64,000 nucleotides of DNA. Origin: Xanthostigma xanthostigma (taxonomy: Eukaryota > Arthropoda > Insecta > Raphidioptera > Raphidiidae). Shown piece by piece: positions 38,723-51,689 of the stretch (positions within the stretch are counted from its first letter, which is position 1; every line of letters begins with the position of its first letter). The position numbers were made by a program, and so were the translations under genes. The notes under the pieces were generated by a model. That model was not told the DNA's origin, ran no database searches, and saw only the letters and a list, made by a program, of their open reading frames with translations. Location of the stretch: NCBI GenBank assembly GCA_963575645.1, contig OY754470.1, positions 11,044,501 to 11,108,500 on the forward strand, in the 5' to 3' direction.

Positions 38723-39544
38723 TTTTAGGGTTTAGAGCATACATATACATTTTTATCAAGAATATTTTTTCTGACAAATTAATAATTATATCAATTGGTT
38801 AAAATATGACAATATTTGTTACCACTCTGTATAAATAGTAGGTTATATAACAAGTGCGTGAACTATTATTTTGTTTTTTAACAGTCACACAAGTCATAAA
38901 ATAATCACGTAAGTACTTTTAACTTTTCACTGTTGATATTTAAAAATATATGTATTACTTTATCTTAACTGATTTTTTAGACATACCGTTTATTAAACAA
39001 ATAAGATTTACTAGAATTTTATACAAAATTCACACTAAACTATTTATTGATAGTCTTAAAATCATCTTATTTAAACTGGTTAAAGTTAAGATCAGTGACT
39101 GCTTAATTCACAATCAATGATGTGAATGTACAACATATTTAGTCACAAATTTGAATGACGCTAAGATAATAACAAAATTGTTTAAACGTATAATTATCCG
39201 TACATGACACTTGTGTCAACAAAATAAACTTATTTATAAACAAATAATATCTTTATGTCGTTTCACAATCATCATTCCATAATATAAGTATATTTCGTGT
39301 TTTGTGCAAGCATTTTGCAGGCTATGTCGCTATTCTTATTAGTGTATTAATAGTTCGGGAGTCCATGACCGTTATTGCCCAGTAGCTGATTTTTGGCGCA
39401 AATGGTGTAAGCTAAAGCGCTTATATGCACTAGGTTAGTTTACTAGCTAACAAGCCCACACGCCAGCGAGTAGCGAGCAAAGTAGCCCGGCTTTCAACTT
39501 TTCTCGGTAGATTGTTTACTACCTGCTAGTAACTATAGGGTTGT

Positions 39545-40320
39545 ACTTCCAAATACCGTCTATGCCCGATTTGACTGAAAATTGGTATACTTATGTTTCT
39601 TGGTGTGCTGATGAATCTGACAGTGAAAATTACCGCAAATGCTTAGTTTTCGAGATATCGCGTGTCGAAAGTCAAAAATCGAGTTTTGAGTTTCATCGAT
39701 TTTCGTAATGTAAAAGTGATTTCTTATGGATTTGACCACGAGAAACATGAAAAAAAAATTTTTTTTATATAGGTACTTGAATAAAATTAAGGGTAAAAAA
39801 TCACGAAGTTTGAAAACCACCGCTTTTTTTGTCAAAATATTTAAAATGTTAAAAAAGCAATTCCGGGGTGAACGATAAAGGGGTATGCGAATTGTCTTGC
39901 AGTGAAACGGGAAGGTGCAAAGGAGGAGTTTAAAAAAGAAAATTCTGCGGTGAACGGTAAAGGGGTATGCGAATTGTAATTTTGGGATGAACGATAAAGA
40001 GGTATGCGAATTGTCTCGCAGTGAAACGGGAAGGGGCAAAGGAGGAATTTTTATTTAAACAATTTCGGGATGAACGATAACGGGGTATGCGAATTAATTA
40101 GTTAATTGTTTGAATAGAGCTGGGTTTTCTAAATAGGAATTTTTTAATTATTTTTTTCGTGTTTCTCGTGGTCAAATCCATTAGAATCCATCTTGAAAAC
40201 TAAGCATTTGTGGTAATTTTCACTGTCAGATTCAAAACCAAAAAACATAATTATACCAATTTTCAGTCAAATCGGGCATAGACGGTATTCAGAAGTATAT
40301 CCGTAACTAGTGAATATGAT
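39545..40320. mobile_element. Foldback element with internal tandem repeats
   Basis: Ends ACCGTCTATGCCCGATTTGAC and its complement lie at 39557-39577 and about 40269-40289, with arms of about 120-150 bp. The interior 39860-40097 holds about four tandem GATGAACGATAAAGGGGTATGCGAATT units, some alternating with CAGTGAAACGGGAAGG. The 159-residue minus open frame follows from these repeats. Confidence 0.6.
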
Positions 40321-40329
40321 TACACTGGG

Positions 40330-42860
40330 CGAGTTTACTAGCAGATAGTGGATTCGCTGGCTAGTAGATTGTAAACTCGCTCGAACCTTTAGAAAATATT
40401 TTTGACTTTTGAATATATACCTAATTTACTTTTAAAAGTAACTTACATAAATACCAGATACTACCTATTTTTATTTTCGGATACACATATAATGTACAAC
40501 AGCATTATATGTTATGAATGCTATAGGTCATATTCTATGACCCAAAACAAGAAAAAGAGTCATATATATATGCGTGTCTTAATGTGTTTCATTTTTAAGA
40601 TACAGGATATTTAATTTCGTTGATTTTTTTCATTTATAGTGTTTGAAAACATAAAATTACTTCGATGTCCGTCCGTCCGTCTGACACGGGCGATTTTCTC
40701 TGAAACTATTTGATATAAAAATTTGAAATTCGGCACAAAGATAAAGTGTAGTGTTCAATAAATAAAATTATCGACCAATTATTTTATTTATTGAAGAGTT
40801 CTAATCAGACGTTAATCAAAGATTTGAATAAAGTGTAGTGGCCCATTCACAGGAATGAAGTATAAAAAGTTGACTTTGGGTTCTGGGGTTTAATTTCAGG
40901 AGGTGAAATGAGAAATGAAAAAAAAAAACTTTTTTCAAGGGCACCGTGTAGGGTGTCAAAAGAAAGCTTATGGGAACACAAATGCAACAATATATTTGCT
41001 CTATTTTTATTTTTTCATTTCTTAATAATTTTTGGGGAAAATCTCTTAAAAAGTGCAGTTCTCTACCCATATTACCCAAACAATCGCTCAGAAAAATCTA
41101 AAAAGAACATACACATTGAGAATTAGGTATAGATTGAACAAACATTATCAGGATTTAAAAGTTATAGCGCGATTAATTATTACAAACAATTTAATTAATT
41201 CTATAATTTTAAATTTATGAATAAATGTCAAATTGATATACCGTAATATAAAGTGAACGAAATAATCGATACAGTACCTCTGGGGTAGAGATCTAGACTC
41301 TTAGTCTCGGAAAAATGTATTTAATCAATTTATTCATAAAAACTTATTGATACACAATTTCAACAATATAGATAATATAAAATGTTTTTATTTTTTTTTA
41401 TCTTTACTTAACATAGTCTTTTAGTAAAAATTTGAAAGCCTAAATTAAAATAAATAATTAAATATCAAAATTTGGAAAACTCTGGGGTGATCAATAAGTT
41501 GTTATAAACGATTTAATTGTTTATTTCTTTATAATTGCAGAACCAAAATTTGGCAATAGAGCGCACAAGTGGTGGGCTGCAGATGGCTCGGAACACTAAT
41601 TGTGTAAGGGTAGCTTGCACTTGACCGATTTTATTTTATATTGTCCGAATGGTTTATTCAAACTGCATACATTTTGATTGATTATAATCAATCAAAATTA
41701 TTTAACCGAATCCTTCTCAATATCTGAAGGTTTCAAATAAAAGTTCCAGTGAATAGTGGCGTAATTATCAGGATATGTTAATAATTCAAAAATCGCTGCC
41801 AATTTAATATTTTCCAAATTTTATTTTTTAGAGACGTTTGCTTAATTATAAGTAAAAAAAAACTATTGTAGCATGTATTTCAAAAAATAGATATCTAAAA
41901 TAATTTAAAAAAAAGTAAAGATCTGTAATTAAAATGGACTAAAAAACATTTTTTTAAATAATTTAAGGTCATAAATATAAAAGCGTGGATTGTAAAATCT
42001 ACAATAGTTCATTAGTCAAAACCCAGGCTTTTGTTTATAAACCTATATTAGTAAAAGTCATTTTTTTCCTTTTGATCCATTTCAATAAAAACTAATTACC
42101 CCCAAAAAAATTAAAAAAAGGAAATTGCTATAAACAGTTCAGAAGGTATTAAAAAACTAAAAAATTGACAAATTTTAACACCCTGCATCTAAGAAAGGAA
42201 AAAAAATTAAAATACATGGAAAACAAGACAATAAATTGTATTGTCTTGTTTTGAGTTAAAGAATATAGATGATATAATAAGATGGTGTCACACCCTGTAT
42301 GTAATATTAACATATCGTTTGTGAGGCGAAAGTTCAAAGCAGTACATTCACAGTTTTCTAAAAATATGTTTATTAATAGACAATACACAAATTGTTTCAG
42401 AGAGTTATCTTCAAAATGAAGTAATGCACATATTTTAAGAATGGAAATTAAGAGACCGATTCTAATTAACTCAGCTAATCAAAATGGTTGTGTTTTTAAT
42501 TACTGGCATATTTTTCAAAGTTAAAATTTTTGAAGTGAAAAACATAAAGGGGGTGAAATGCCTTATTCACAAAACTTTTACCAATTTAACTATTAGATCA
42601 AGTCTATAATTCAAGTCTTTGATAACGTCTGAATAGACCAAAAATAATAAAAAAATAATACAAATACAAATCAATATAACACAAGATGACGTTTAATAAA
42701 TAACTTAATACTAATTATTTTTTATATTTTTTAGATATTTCCAAATCCGAATCGAAACGTCATCTTGTGTTATATTGATTTGTATTTTTATTATTTTTTG
42801 TCAATATATGGTCTGAGAAAAATTGGTCGAAATTTTATTTATTTCAAGTCTATAATATTC
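40330..42860. other. Intergenic AT-rich stretch
   Basis: Holds relics of the 22740-23110 family (40745-40830, 42665-42845) and a small hairpin at 42219-42252 (AACAAGACAATA). I see no gene. Confidence 0.5.
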
Positions 42861-42867
42861 CTACAGT

Positions 42868-43460
42868 TTTACGGGAATTCACAAGTGGGGAATAGCACTA
42901 ATTTAAGTCAAAATTCACGTTTCAAACTTTTACAATATTTATTGGTTTTGAAGTCCCCCGAACCCAAAAAACATATTTTTGGAAACACTCTGTGCGTCTG
43001 TTAGTCTGTGAACACAATACAGGTCAAACGGATGAAACCAAATTTTGGGAGGATGATTGATATGCAAAGATATATTGTTTTTGGGGAAAATCGGCGCATG
43101 TGCAAAAGAGATACATGCTATAACGGTGTTTTTTTATATAATAATGGTATACTTTTCATAACGGTTTATTATTTTTACTAGAAAGTCTTGAAAAAAATTT
43201 TTTTTCTTAACTTTATAATTTCGGAAATATTTTGAAAAAAAATCTGTTGACAAGAATGCTTTGTCTAATGTGTACGTGACTTGATAATATATTATATAGA
43301 TAACTATGAAAACGAATAGCAAATATCATAATATTTAATACTAGCCGTTATTCGCGTCACCGCACGCTTTAACAGTATTTTCTTTGTTATTATTATAATG
43401 TGAAATGTCAATATTTTGAAGTTGGAATGGTCTCGTCGTGGTCGCCCAATTGGCTGAAAT
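42868..43460 (+). repeat. R1 dispersed repeat
   Basis: From CACAAGTGGGGAATAGCAC through AACATATTTTTGGAAACAC and CGCGTCACCGCACGC to CGCCCAATTGGCTGAAAT. One of the most complete copies. Confidence 0.65.
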
Positions 43461-44329
43461 TGTTTCGTTTAGTTTCACGGGAATCCCTTATTTTTTGTTT
43501 TGTTTTGTATTTAATTTATCTCATTTGGATACTAAATTGTTTACCGCCATATATTATGCAAAAACAAAACTATAATAATAGCAAATGAAATAGGTATTTT
43601 ATGTATGTAAAATATATAATATACAATGTGTATGTAAATGCATGCAGAGAAAATAGAGTAGAGCAGAAGTCGTATGTAAGCATTAGTTCCGTATACCCGT
43701 TCATAATATGCAGAGAGCGCTATTTTACCGGTAACGGGGGCACTATTCCCAGTATATGTATATGTGTTGGTTGGTAATAACTGGCTGGTTATGGGTAGAT
43801 TTTAACACCGGTTACGACGGGCGACAGTGCACAAATTTATGACACATTAAAACGTAACTGTTATAATTTACAAACGTTGGCATTATCGCACACAATACAT
43901 TTAGATTAAGTACGTAATTTATATTTGAAATAATTTCACATTTCACGCGCTGTATGTAATATGTACTTACTAAACTATGGATGGGAGAGTTGAAAGAGAT
44001 TTATGGATTAAATGCTCTAATCTAATACATAGTGGTAGTTTAAAGTGAACAGTAGATCTCGTTCTCTCCACGTTTAAAAATTGCAACGTAACGTGGTTTC
44101 GCAAACCTTCTTGTTAACATATTCGTATCGTGATCTACTTATGTTAGGTTGCAGAAAGGTTTGTCAGAAAATCTGATGTGACAGTGACTTTAGATTGTGA
44201 CCACAAATATTTTTCCATACGACAAACGTTGTTGGATTTTATCGAGTCTGTTCGAAAAATAATTGATCAATTGGAACGATATTTTTCTTAAACTGTTTAG
44301 GTACACATGTATCTAACATCGTTTATGTC

Positions 44330-44690
44330 AAAAATAACTTTTCAAAATCCCCCCGAATCCAAAAAACATATTTTTGGAAAAAAACTCTGTGCGTCTGTTT
44401 GTCTGCGAAGACGATACAGGTCAAACGGATGAGTGGATTGAAACCAAATTTTGGGAGGATATTTGAAATGCAAATATGAAGAGCTCTATTGTTTTTGGGG
44501 AAAATCGGTGCATGCGCAGAAGAGATATATGCTAAAACGGTGTTTTTTATATAATAATGGTATACTTTTCATAACGGCTTATTATTCTATTTATTTTTTC
44601 AAGGTAGTTTCGGAAATATTTTGAAAATAAAGAAAATCAGCCGCTCGTTTGTTTTAAGGATCTGTCAGAAATAGCCTAGTTTCGAACGAA
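44330..44690 (+). repeat. R1 partial copy
   Basis: AACATATTTTTGGAAAAAAA, GATACAGGTCAAACGGATGA and GAAATATTTTGAAAATAAAG occur in R1 order. An R2 copy follows at 44756. Confidence 0.6.
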
Positions 44691-44755
44691 AATTAATAAA
44701 TCGGGCGACGACGTTAGGATTTAAGTTACCCGGAGAAAAATCAAACAAAAAAAAG

Positions 44756-44913
44756 TTGGTTGTCTGTAAAGTCGGTTTACGGACGATAGTTTTACGTGAT
44801 AACGTATTTCGCTCAGGCGGAACGTGACACATTTCGGAACGTGACACATTTCGGAACGTTACACTTTTTCGTGCATGCAGCCGGTGTTTCAATTTATAAG
44901 ACGTTATCACGTC
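44756..44913 (+). mobile_element. R2 copy, internally deleted, 8-bp duplication
   Basis: TTGGTTGTCTGTAAAGTCGG to ACGTTATCACGTC, flanked on both sides by AAAAAAAG (44748-44755, 44914-44921). The middle is shortened, and GGAACGTGACACATTTC is duplicated. Confidence 0.65.
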
Positions 44914-44949
44914 AAAAAAAGTATTTTAAAGTCGATTAAGGCGTTTGGG

Positions 44950-46850
44950 CTGTACGCTAGATACAAAAAGCGTGACTCACAGATTCACAGATAAAGCGAG
45001 TACATATAGGCGCTTCCAGCTAAAGCTTGGGTCATGCCTAAAAAGCGATTTTGATAATAAATTATGCAAGAGCTTTAAATATCAAAAGATGGGATTCCTT
45101 TTTTTTGTCATTAGTAGTCGGAGACCTGTTTGAGAGCTAAGGCAAACATTTCGGTATTCGAGTCACCGACAACCTAGTTTTTTGCTGCTGTGAAAAAAAT
45201 ACACTGGACAATATCTTCCGTATAAAATGACGACTCGAACAAGTTCCATCAATAGATATATAATGACTCATTAATGAACGCATTTTATTGCGGGTGTCCA
45301 CATAGAGGGATTTTACTGTAGGTACATAATGTATACTAATATGTTTCTCTTAGCCCTATACGTATGTGTGTGTGTAGTATAGTGAACGTAATATAGTCGT
45401 AAGTTTGCATTCACTCGCGCTACTCGTATAGGAAGGTGTGTAGTTGAGGGCGTATTATTATGTTTTAGGTTGGATATAAACCCGTGTTCCATAACCGACA
45501 AAACGACTACGTGTGTATGTACTGAACTATACTATTACCTACATTCTAAAGGTCTTATCACATTTGATTACAGTGTACAAAACTCACTGATTATTTTGAA
45601 GCTAACAGGCTGAGATCAGGTTCACCTTTTAACTTCGAAAGTAGTTGTTATACAGGATCTCAAAATTCGACGCCAAAACGAAAGAGGTAATAACGGAGGG
45701 CATTTTTAATCAGAAACACCCTATATGATTATCAGTGGCTTAGAAGTTATAGATCCTTCTTTAATAAACATTAATCAGTCAAGTTTCATTGGGTAGTATT
45801 GAAAAAATTAAATTAAAGTAAGGTTACTATCGGAATACGACAGAAAATTTTATAAAATATTTTTTTACACAAAGGTACACTAATTGTAATAAAAACTAAA
45901 TAACCAAAATGAATCTAAGCTCCGTGAAATTTTTTATTTGTAAATTGGGCTTGTAATTGAACAAAATAGAAAAAGAGCTATAACTTCTAAACCACTAAGA
46001 ATCGGATACCCACATGTAGGGTGATTCTGATTGAAAATGCTCCCCGATATCACCTCATTTCGTTTCGACGTCGAGGTTTGGGACACCTGTACAGCAAAAG
46101 GTCACTGCACACGAGACTGGTTTTGCAGCTAGTTTCCTTGCTCGATTTGACTGTTACGTTTCAAGCATGCTATGGCACTGGGTTTATTGATGACTTTTAT
46201 GTGTTCGCTTCACACGATGCGTGTATTGAAGTTGGTTTTGTAGATTGGCTTGGGCGCGTGCAGTTATAGAACAAAAAGTGAATGTTTATTGTCTCTGAAC
46301 AGAACACACACTATGATGCCATGTTTGTTTGTGGGAGTTTGGCCATGTCACCCACGTGATAAGATACTTTTTCCTGATTGATTTTTGCTCAAAACAAGCA
46401 GACAAACAAGCACGAAAAATAGCTTAGGTTTTATTTTTGAAATTCATTTTGTGATAACGCACGCGAGTCATTTCCATCTTCGCAGCCAGCATAAGTCCCA
46501 GCGGTGATTACAGCGGCAAAACTAGCGTCGTGTGCAGTGGCATTTATACGCCCTTTAATATTTTGTACAATTTTTTTCGTTTAAAAGACCACAGTGAGTC
46601 GAATTCGTCAAATAGTATTAAATCTATTCTTCGACTTATACTTAATGTGCAATTCGGTCCGTTTTTAAAGAATATTAAAATGCTAAATAATGCATGCAGC
46701 AATTCTACAAATCATTTTTTTCTTGAATGGCTGATTTTCCTTCAACCCTTAAATGCATGATTTTTAATTTATATTTAAAAACGTATATAATAGTCTAGTA
46801 GCCAGCGATAGGTTTTTCTTAACAATTTCCTTATGGCTCAATGACTCGAA
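44950..46850. other. Intergenic stretch, no recognised gene
   Basis: 46020-46550 is GC-richer and has scattered complementary words (CGTGTGCAGTGG, GCAAAACTAGCG), possibly a decayed MITE. An 82-residue plus frame at 46021-46269 lacks recognisable features. Confidence 0.4.
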
Positions 46851-46863
46851 AAATGCTCTAGAC

Positions 46864-47187
46864 CAGGCCTGGGTAAATGGCGGCCCGCAGTAGAATTTTA
46901 TCCGGCTCGCGAAGCATTTTATAAATGATTATTAAGAGCGAAAATAGTTTGTCAATATAATTGGCGCAAATTTTTTTAGAAAAGTAGTAAATAGCAAGGG
47001 CCACAACAGACGAAAAAAAATTTTTTTTTGCTCTCCAAACTTTTTTTGCAGAAATGAAAGCACCTTTTTTTTGCTCTCCAAATTTTTGTTGCAGAAGGAT
47101 CTTTTTTTTTGCTTTCCAAATTTTTGGCCCACGGTCAAATTTTCATCAGCAATGTGGCCCGACGATCAAAAGATTTGCCCGCCTCTG
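46864..47187. mobile_element. hAT-type MITE, 8-bp duplication
   Basis: Ends CAGGCCTGGGTAAATGGCGG and, inverted, CAGAGGCGGGCAAATC. Flanks CTCTAGAC (46856-46863) and CTCTAAAC (47188-47195) match at seven of eight bases. GGCCCGC-type hAT MITEs of this form are common in animals. Confidence 0.7.
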
Positions 47188-47356
47188 CTCTAAACAGTTG
47201 TACTATGTAGCATCGTGGCTGTCAGTTGCGGCACTATCGGGGGGATAGACAACTGAAGCCTTCCACGCACGGCAAAAAAGATAATATTTTTTATCATTAC
47301 CTATCGATTGAAAACTTGTCAAACGATAGTTATTAATGATCTTTTATAAAAAAAAA

Positions 47357-48027
47357 TTGGTTGTCTGTAAAGTCGGTTTACGGACGATAGTTTTACGTGA
47401 TAACGTATTCCGTAATACATAACCTAAACCTCCCAAAATTTGGTTTCAATCCGCTTATCCTTGGTGTCGGAATGATAAGAAATGTCAAAAGTGACGTTTG
47501 CAACTTACAAAGTATTATGTTCTAATAATAATTAGTTATTCCAATACTTCACTTAGAAGGCTTTGCATTTCACAATATACTAATGTCAAAAAATTGAATT
47601 AAACAGAAATGCAGCTGTTTTCATGTTAAGACAAGACATACGTTTGCTTCTAATTTCCATGTACGGCAAACAAAGACAATCGACCGCGTCGCGGCTTGCA
47701 TTACACAACATTGCATTTATACAGCTATTTTTCTATATAAATTTGTATAAAATATTTTTCTATATAAATTTGTATAAAAAAACTGTTTAGGCAAATTCTG
47801 TTATACGAAATCTATGTAAAATGTTCTCCTCTTTCGTTTAAGACTGGTTTCAAACCGATCTGATTTAAATTGAGCGAGAAATTAGCAAAAAGCACGCACA
47901 GGGTCAGGCGGAACGTTACGCGTTAGGAACGTTAGGAACGTTACGTTACACTTTTTCGAACATGCAGCCGGTGTTTTATCAATTTATAAGATTGGTGATT
48001 CATCAATTTATAAGACGTTATCACGTC
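47357..48027 (+). mobile_element. R2 copy split by an insertion
   Basis: R2 left half 47357-47435, then about 450 bp of unrelated DNA, then R2 right half from 47892 (GCACGCACAGGGTCAGGCGG) to 48027. The right part contains a duplicated ATCAATTTATAAGA. Confidence 0.5.
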
Positions 48028-48423
48028 AAAAAAACGTCAGCTGGCTGTACGATGGTGGAAGTTTCGTCAGCTGATCATACGAACTTGACGAAATGAAATA
48101 TGAATTCAGTCAATGATCTTCTTGTCAATGGACATGCTACTTTTTTTTTAAATATCTGATTCAAGGTTAATATTTTACGTAACAATGAAAAATTCATTTC
48201 TAAAATGATTTTCTTTAGATAATTCAGACGTGGCTAATTACAATATCGTAGAAGCCAAAAAACAATATATTAAAAAATCCATTTTTATGTCGGCAATCTC
48301 ACTTGACGTCAAGTTAGATTGCACACATAAAAATGTCCACAACTTTGACATTTTTTGAGCACTAACGAAACAATTTTGGAACTAAGCAGCATAAACGAAG
48401 CACTAACGATTTGGCATAAAAAA

Positions 48424-48633
48424 TTGGTTGTCTGTAAAGTCGGTTTACGGACGATAGTTTTACGTGATAACGTATTCCGTAATACATAACCTAAATTTTA
48501 GTAGCTGTCAACCTTGGGCCGAAGCATACTGCGCTCTCGTTTGCACGCACAGGGTCAGGCGGAACGTTAGGAACGTTACACTTTTTCGTGCGTGCAGCTG
48601 GTGTTTCATCAATTTATAAGACGTTATCACGTC
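48424..48633 (+). mobile_element. R2 copy, full length
   Basis: 210 bp, TTGGTTGTCTG to ATCACGTC, flanked by A runs (AAAAAA-TTGG and CGTC-AAAAAAT). Confidence 0.65.
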
Positions 48634-48639
48634 AAAAAA

Positions 48640-49620
48640 TGATTTTCGTAAATGTTTATATAATCCCAGTTTTCCAAACTGTTTGATAAACAGTTTTGAT
48701 CTTAGTTTCAGAGCATCTACATAATTTTAACATGTATCATGTTTTAGCCCTGGGGTACTAAATTTTTTTGAGCGTCAATTTTGAGCGTCAATTTTGAGCT
48801 TCAATTTTTTCCGCGCAACACATAGCTGAGAGACGTATGAAATTTTGAGCGTCATTTCCGAACGTCGATTCCGAGCATCGAGTCCTCCGCGCACGAAACA
48901 TATAGTGGAGAAAACATGATACATGGTTGAAATTTTTGGTTCTAGAACAGAAATTTATAGGAAATTTACTATCATTTTCACGCAGACAAGCAGTTTTTAC
49001 ATGCTTCACGACAATTGCGTGCAAATGAGTCCTTATAGGCAAAATTGCTTTATTTTTCAAAGGTAATTTTGATATTGCATATTTTATTGTTTATGCTCTC
49101 TGTATACGAAGAAAACCCTGTGATAAAAGCATTGATATATTGTGTTAAATAAATTGGCTCAGTTAGAATCTAATGTAATATAAATTTATAATCCTTTACC
49201 TTTAACAACATCACAGGGAATATTTAAAGATATAAATTCTATGAGTTTATCAAAAGCTTAACGACGGCTTAAGATGCTATTATTACTATAAACTCGCATT
49301 TATTGTTCACATCTATGAACATTACTCGAAATTAAACTAAAATCACACCCAGATTTCACACACTGCACATAATTCGCACGCACGACTTTTGTTCCCGATT
49401 TTCTTACAAAATAAATAAAATAGAGCGGTATTAAAATGCTATAGCATTGACAAACGAATGTTTTCATTTCCGCACGGTACTGTCGATTACTGAAATAATG
49501 TGGATTAAGAAATTAAATTATTAACAGTGTCATTTTTTTGCTTAATAAGCAATTGAAATATAATATTAGGTCATTGTGTTATAATATGTCGAAACTGTGT
49601 AAAGAGTTTCTATTCGGAAT
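48640..49620. other. Intergenic stretch with short GAGCGTCAATTTT repeats
   Basis: Three or four imperfect GAGCGTCAATTTT units at 48770-48860. No gene seen. Confidence 0.5.
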
Positions 49621-49625
49621 GTATA

Positions 49626-50200
49626 CAGTATGTAAACGCGTAAGGTGCACATAGGGAAATTAGCATTGGGAAAAAATACTTGGATCAGAGTTAGCCATGA
49701 CTGCATTAATTGTTATTTCTATTGAATTATCGGGGTAATCTTGAGGATTTCTATTTTGTTTTGATTTATTTTTATTTTACTTCGCTTTTTTAATAATGAA
49801 AAGCTCTTATAAATCATTATTTTAATTTTTTCGTACAAAAATAAAACAAAAAAACAACTCCATCTGTTTGGAAACATTTCATTCAAAAATTGTCTGACTG
49901 GTATGACGTATGCGCGTTGGTAATTCAGTGACCCAATGTCTTTAGGTTCAACTCGAATAGGCGGAGATATTTGATCTCGCACCATATTTAAGTATTTTTG
50001 GGAATTTAATGTCCCATTAATAAAAAAAAGTTCGATTATGTTGTAATCATTTGAATATTTTCTTCGGTAGTATACACATTCATTTTGCAAAAGAATATTA
50101 CCTGTCAAATTGGAAAACAAGATTTCAAGGCTCACTCTGATCCAGTCATTTTTCCCCCAATGTTAATTTCCCTATGTGCATCTTACGTGTTTACATACTG
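49626..50200 (-). mobile_element. Mariner-like element, internally deleted
   Basis: Inverted ends of about 75 bp (CAGTATGTAAACGCGTAAGG; GTGCACATAGGGAAATTA) flanked by TA at 49624-49625 and 50201-50202. The minus-strand frame 49719-50135 has L-N-S-Q-K-Y-L and V-R-Q-F-L-N-E-M-F-P-N-R-W, matching the region before the second catalytic Asp of Tc1/mariner transposases. The catalytic core is missing. Confidence 0.65.
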
Positions 50201-50799
50201 TATGTATGTGTATAACAGAGCAGGGATGACCACAGCGCGACTTTTTAATTTCTCGTGCCACAAATATTTTTTTTACTGATACCCTAATAAAATAGCTACT
50301 TTTCATACGAAAAGTAAAACAAAATAAATGCGAAACGTTGTCATATGACCACTTCTATTAAAAGTATGTAGATCAAACGCAGCCTACATTTGGAAGTAAA
50401 CTTGGTAAAAATTGAACTGTCGACATTTTTAAAATTATGTAAAAATAAGCTATAGACCAAGATCCCAGACTCACCCGATCTTCATCATTTCAGTACTGCT
50501 AAGATTTTATTAGTAAATGTACGACGTCTAACGTCCGGCACGCTCTCCTACGACCTCACACCTCGGCGGGTGCGTCTCATCTGCTGTTCGCTGTACAATT
50601 TCATTTATCAAAAAATGCATTACCTAATTACCAAAATGAACACGTTATTTAAGACGAATTCAAAAAATGAAACCAGGGGTGTCAAAACTATACCGAAAGG
50701 GTTAATACATACATACATAAAATTGTATGAAAAGCACGATGTGCCATACATAGTCAAACAGAGTAACATTGAAAGTTATAATAAAATCGTACAATATTC

Positions 50800-51680
50800 T
50801 TTAACATTATAATAAGCTTTGTTATAAAGTAAGTCCTTCAATTTGTTTTTAAAAATATTTTTACTGTTGATGTTTTTTATTTCATCGGGGAATTTATTGA
50901 ATAAGTTAGCTGCCGAATATATTATGGTGCTGTCATAGATCAAGAATAATTACATTTATACATTTATTTATGAATAGATTACTATTGCTCCTTGTATTAT
51001 GCTTATGTACCTACGTCCTACATCCGTACAGAGTGTAAAGTTAGAGCGACTTAATTTTGCGTGCATCATTGTTTTATAAATATATATACTGGACAGTAAG
51101 AAGATTCTATTAATTAGAATAAAGGTTTCTTTTAAAGATTCTCTTGGATTTAAGTTGAATATTAGCCGCATAATTTTATTTTGAATAATGAAAATCCTGG
51201 ATGCCTCGACAGCACGTCCCCAAATAGGCGTGCGGCTTTTGGCATTTTAAGCGCTTGGCGTGGAATCGACTGACCAATTTTTTTTAATAAAAGATAACCA
51301 CTTAAAACCTTTTCCAAATTGTTCCTTAAACTTTTCTGAACATTTCGTAAAAAATATTGTAATCTAAGATAAGATAATAGCTGTTTGAATTGTCGCAAAC
51401 AAAAGGGATGTTCTGCTAGGCAACTAAGATATAAAAAGCGTCAATATGGCTCGCTTTCACGACTAATTTCAACATTCTACAATATATATATATATATATT
51501 TTCCCATGTATTTGGTGCGGAGTCCTTTTCGAAATTTCTGATTGGATAGATTTAATATCGCCTTTTCATATATTGCCTTTCTTGTTGTCAAAGTAAAACA
51601 TATTTCATATTTAATTAAAGGGAGATCCAGTTCAAAGCCATTTAAGTCAATCTCTGCATGTGCATCGTAAATCAAAAGTT
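50800..51680 (-). pseudogene. LINE reverse-transcriptase C-terminal remnant
   Basis: Minus frame near 51240-50968 reads T-P-I-W-G-R-A-V-E-A, I-Q-N-K-I-M-R-L-I-F-N-L and S-I-Y-I-Y, the usual tail of jockey/RTE/CR1-type reverse transcriptases. Further on (50910-50800) F-P-D-E-I-K-N-I and F-K-N-K-L-K-D-L-L fit the C-terminus. Frames upstream are shifted, so it is a 5'-truncated dead copy. Confidence 0.6.
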
Positions 51681-51689
51681 ATGTTTCTT

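Noticed and set aside
39560-40039. 159-residue minus open frame
   Set aside because: Built from tandem GATGAACGATAAAGG units inside a foldback element; no domain.
46021-46269. 82-residue plus frame
   Set aside because: No recognisable motif, in a probable decayed MITE.
50570-50812. 80-residue plus frame
   Set aside because: Overlaps the end of a minus-strand LINE remnant and shows no domain.
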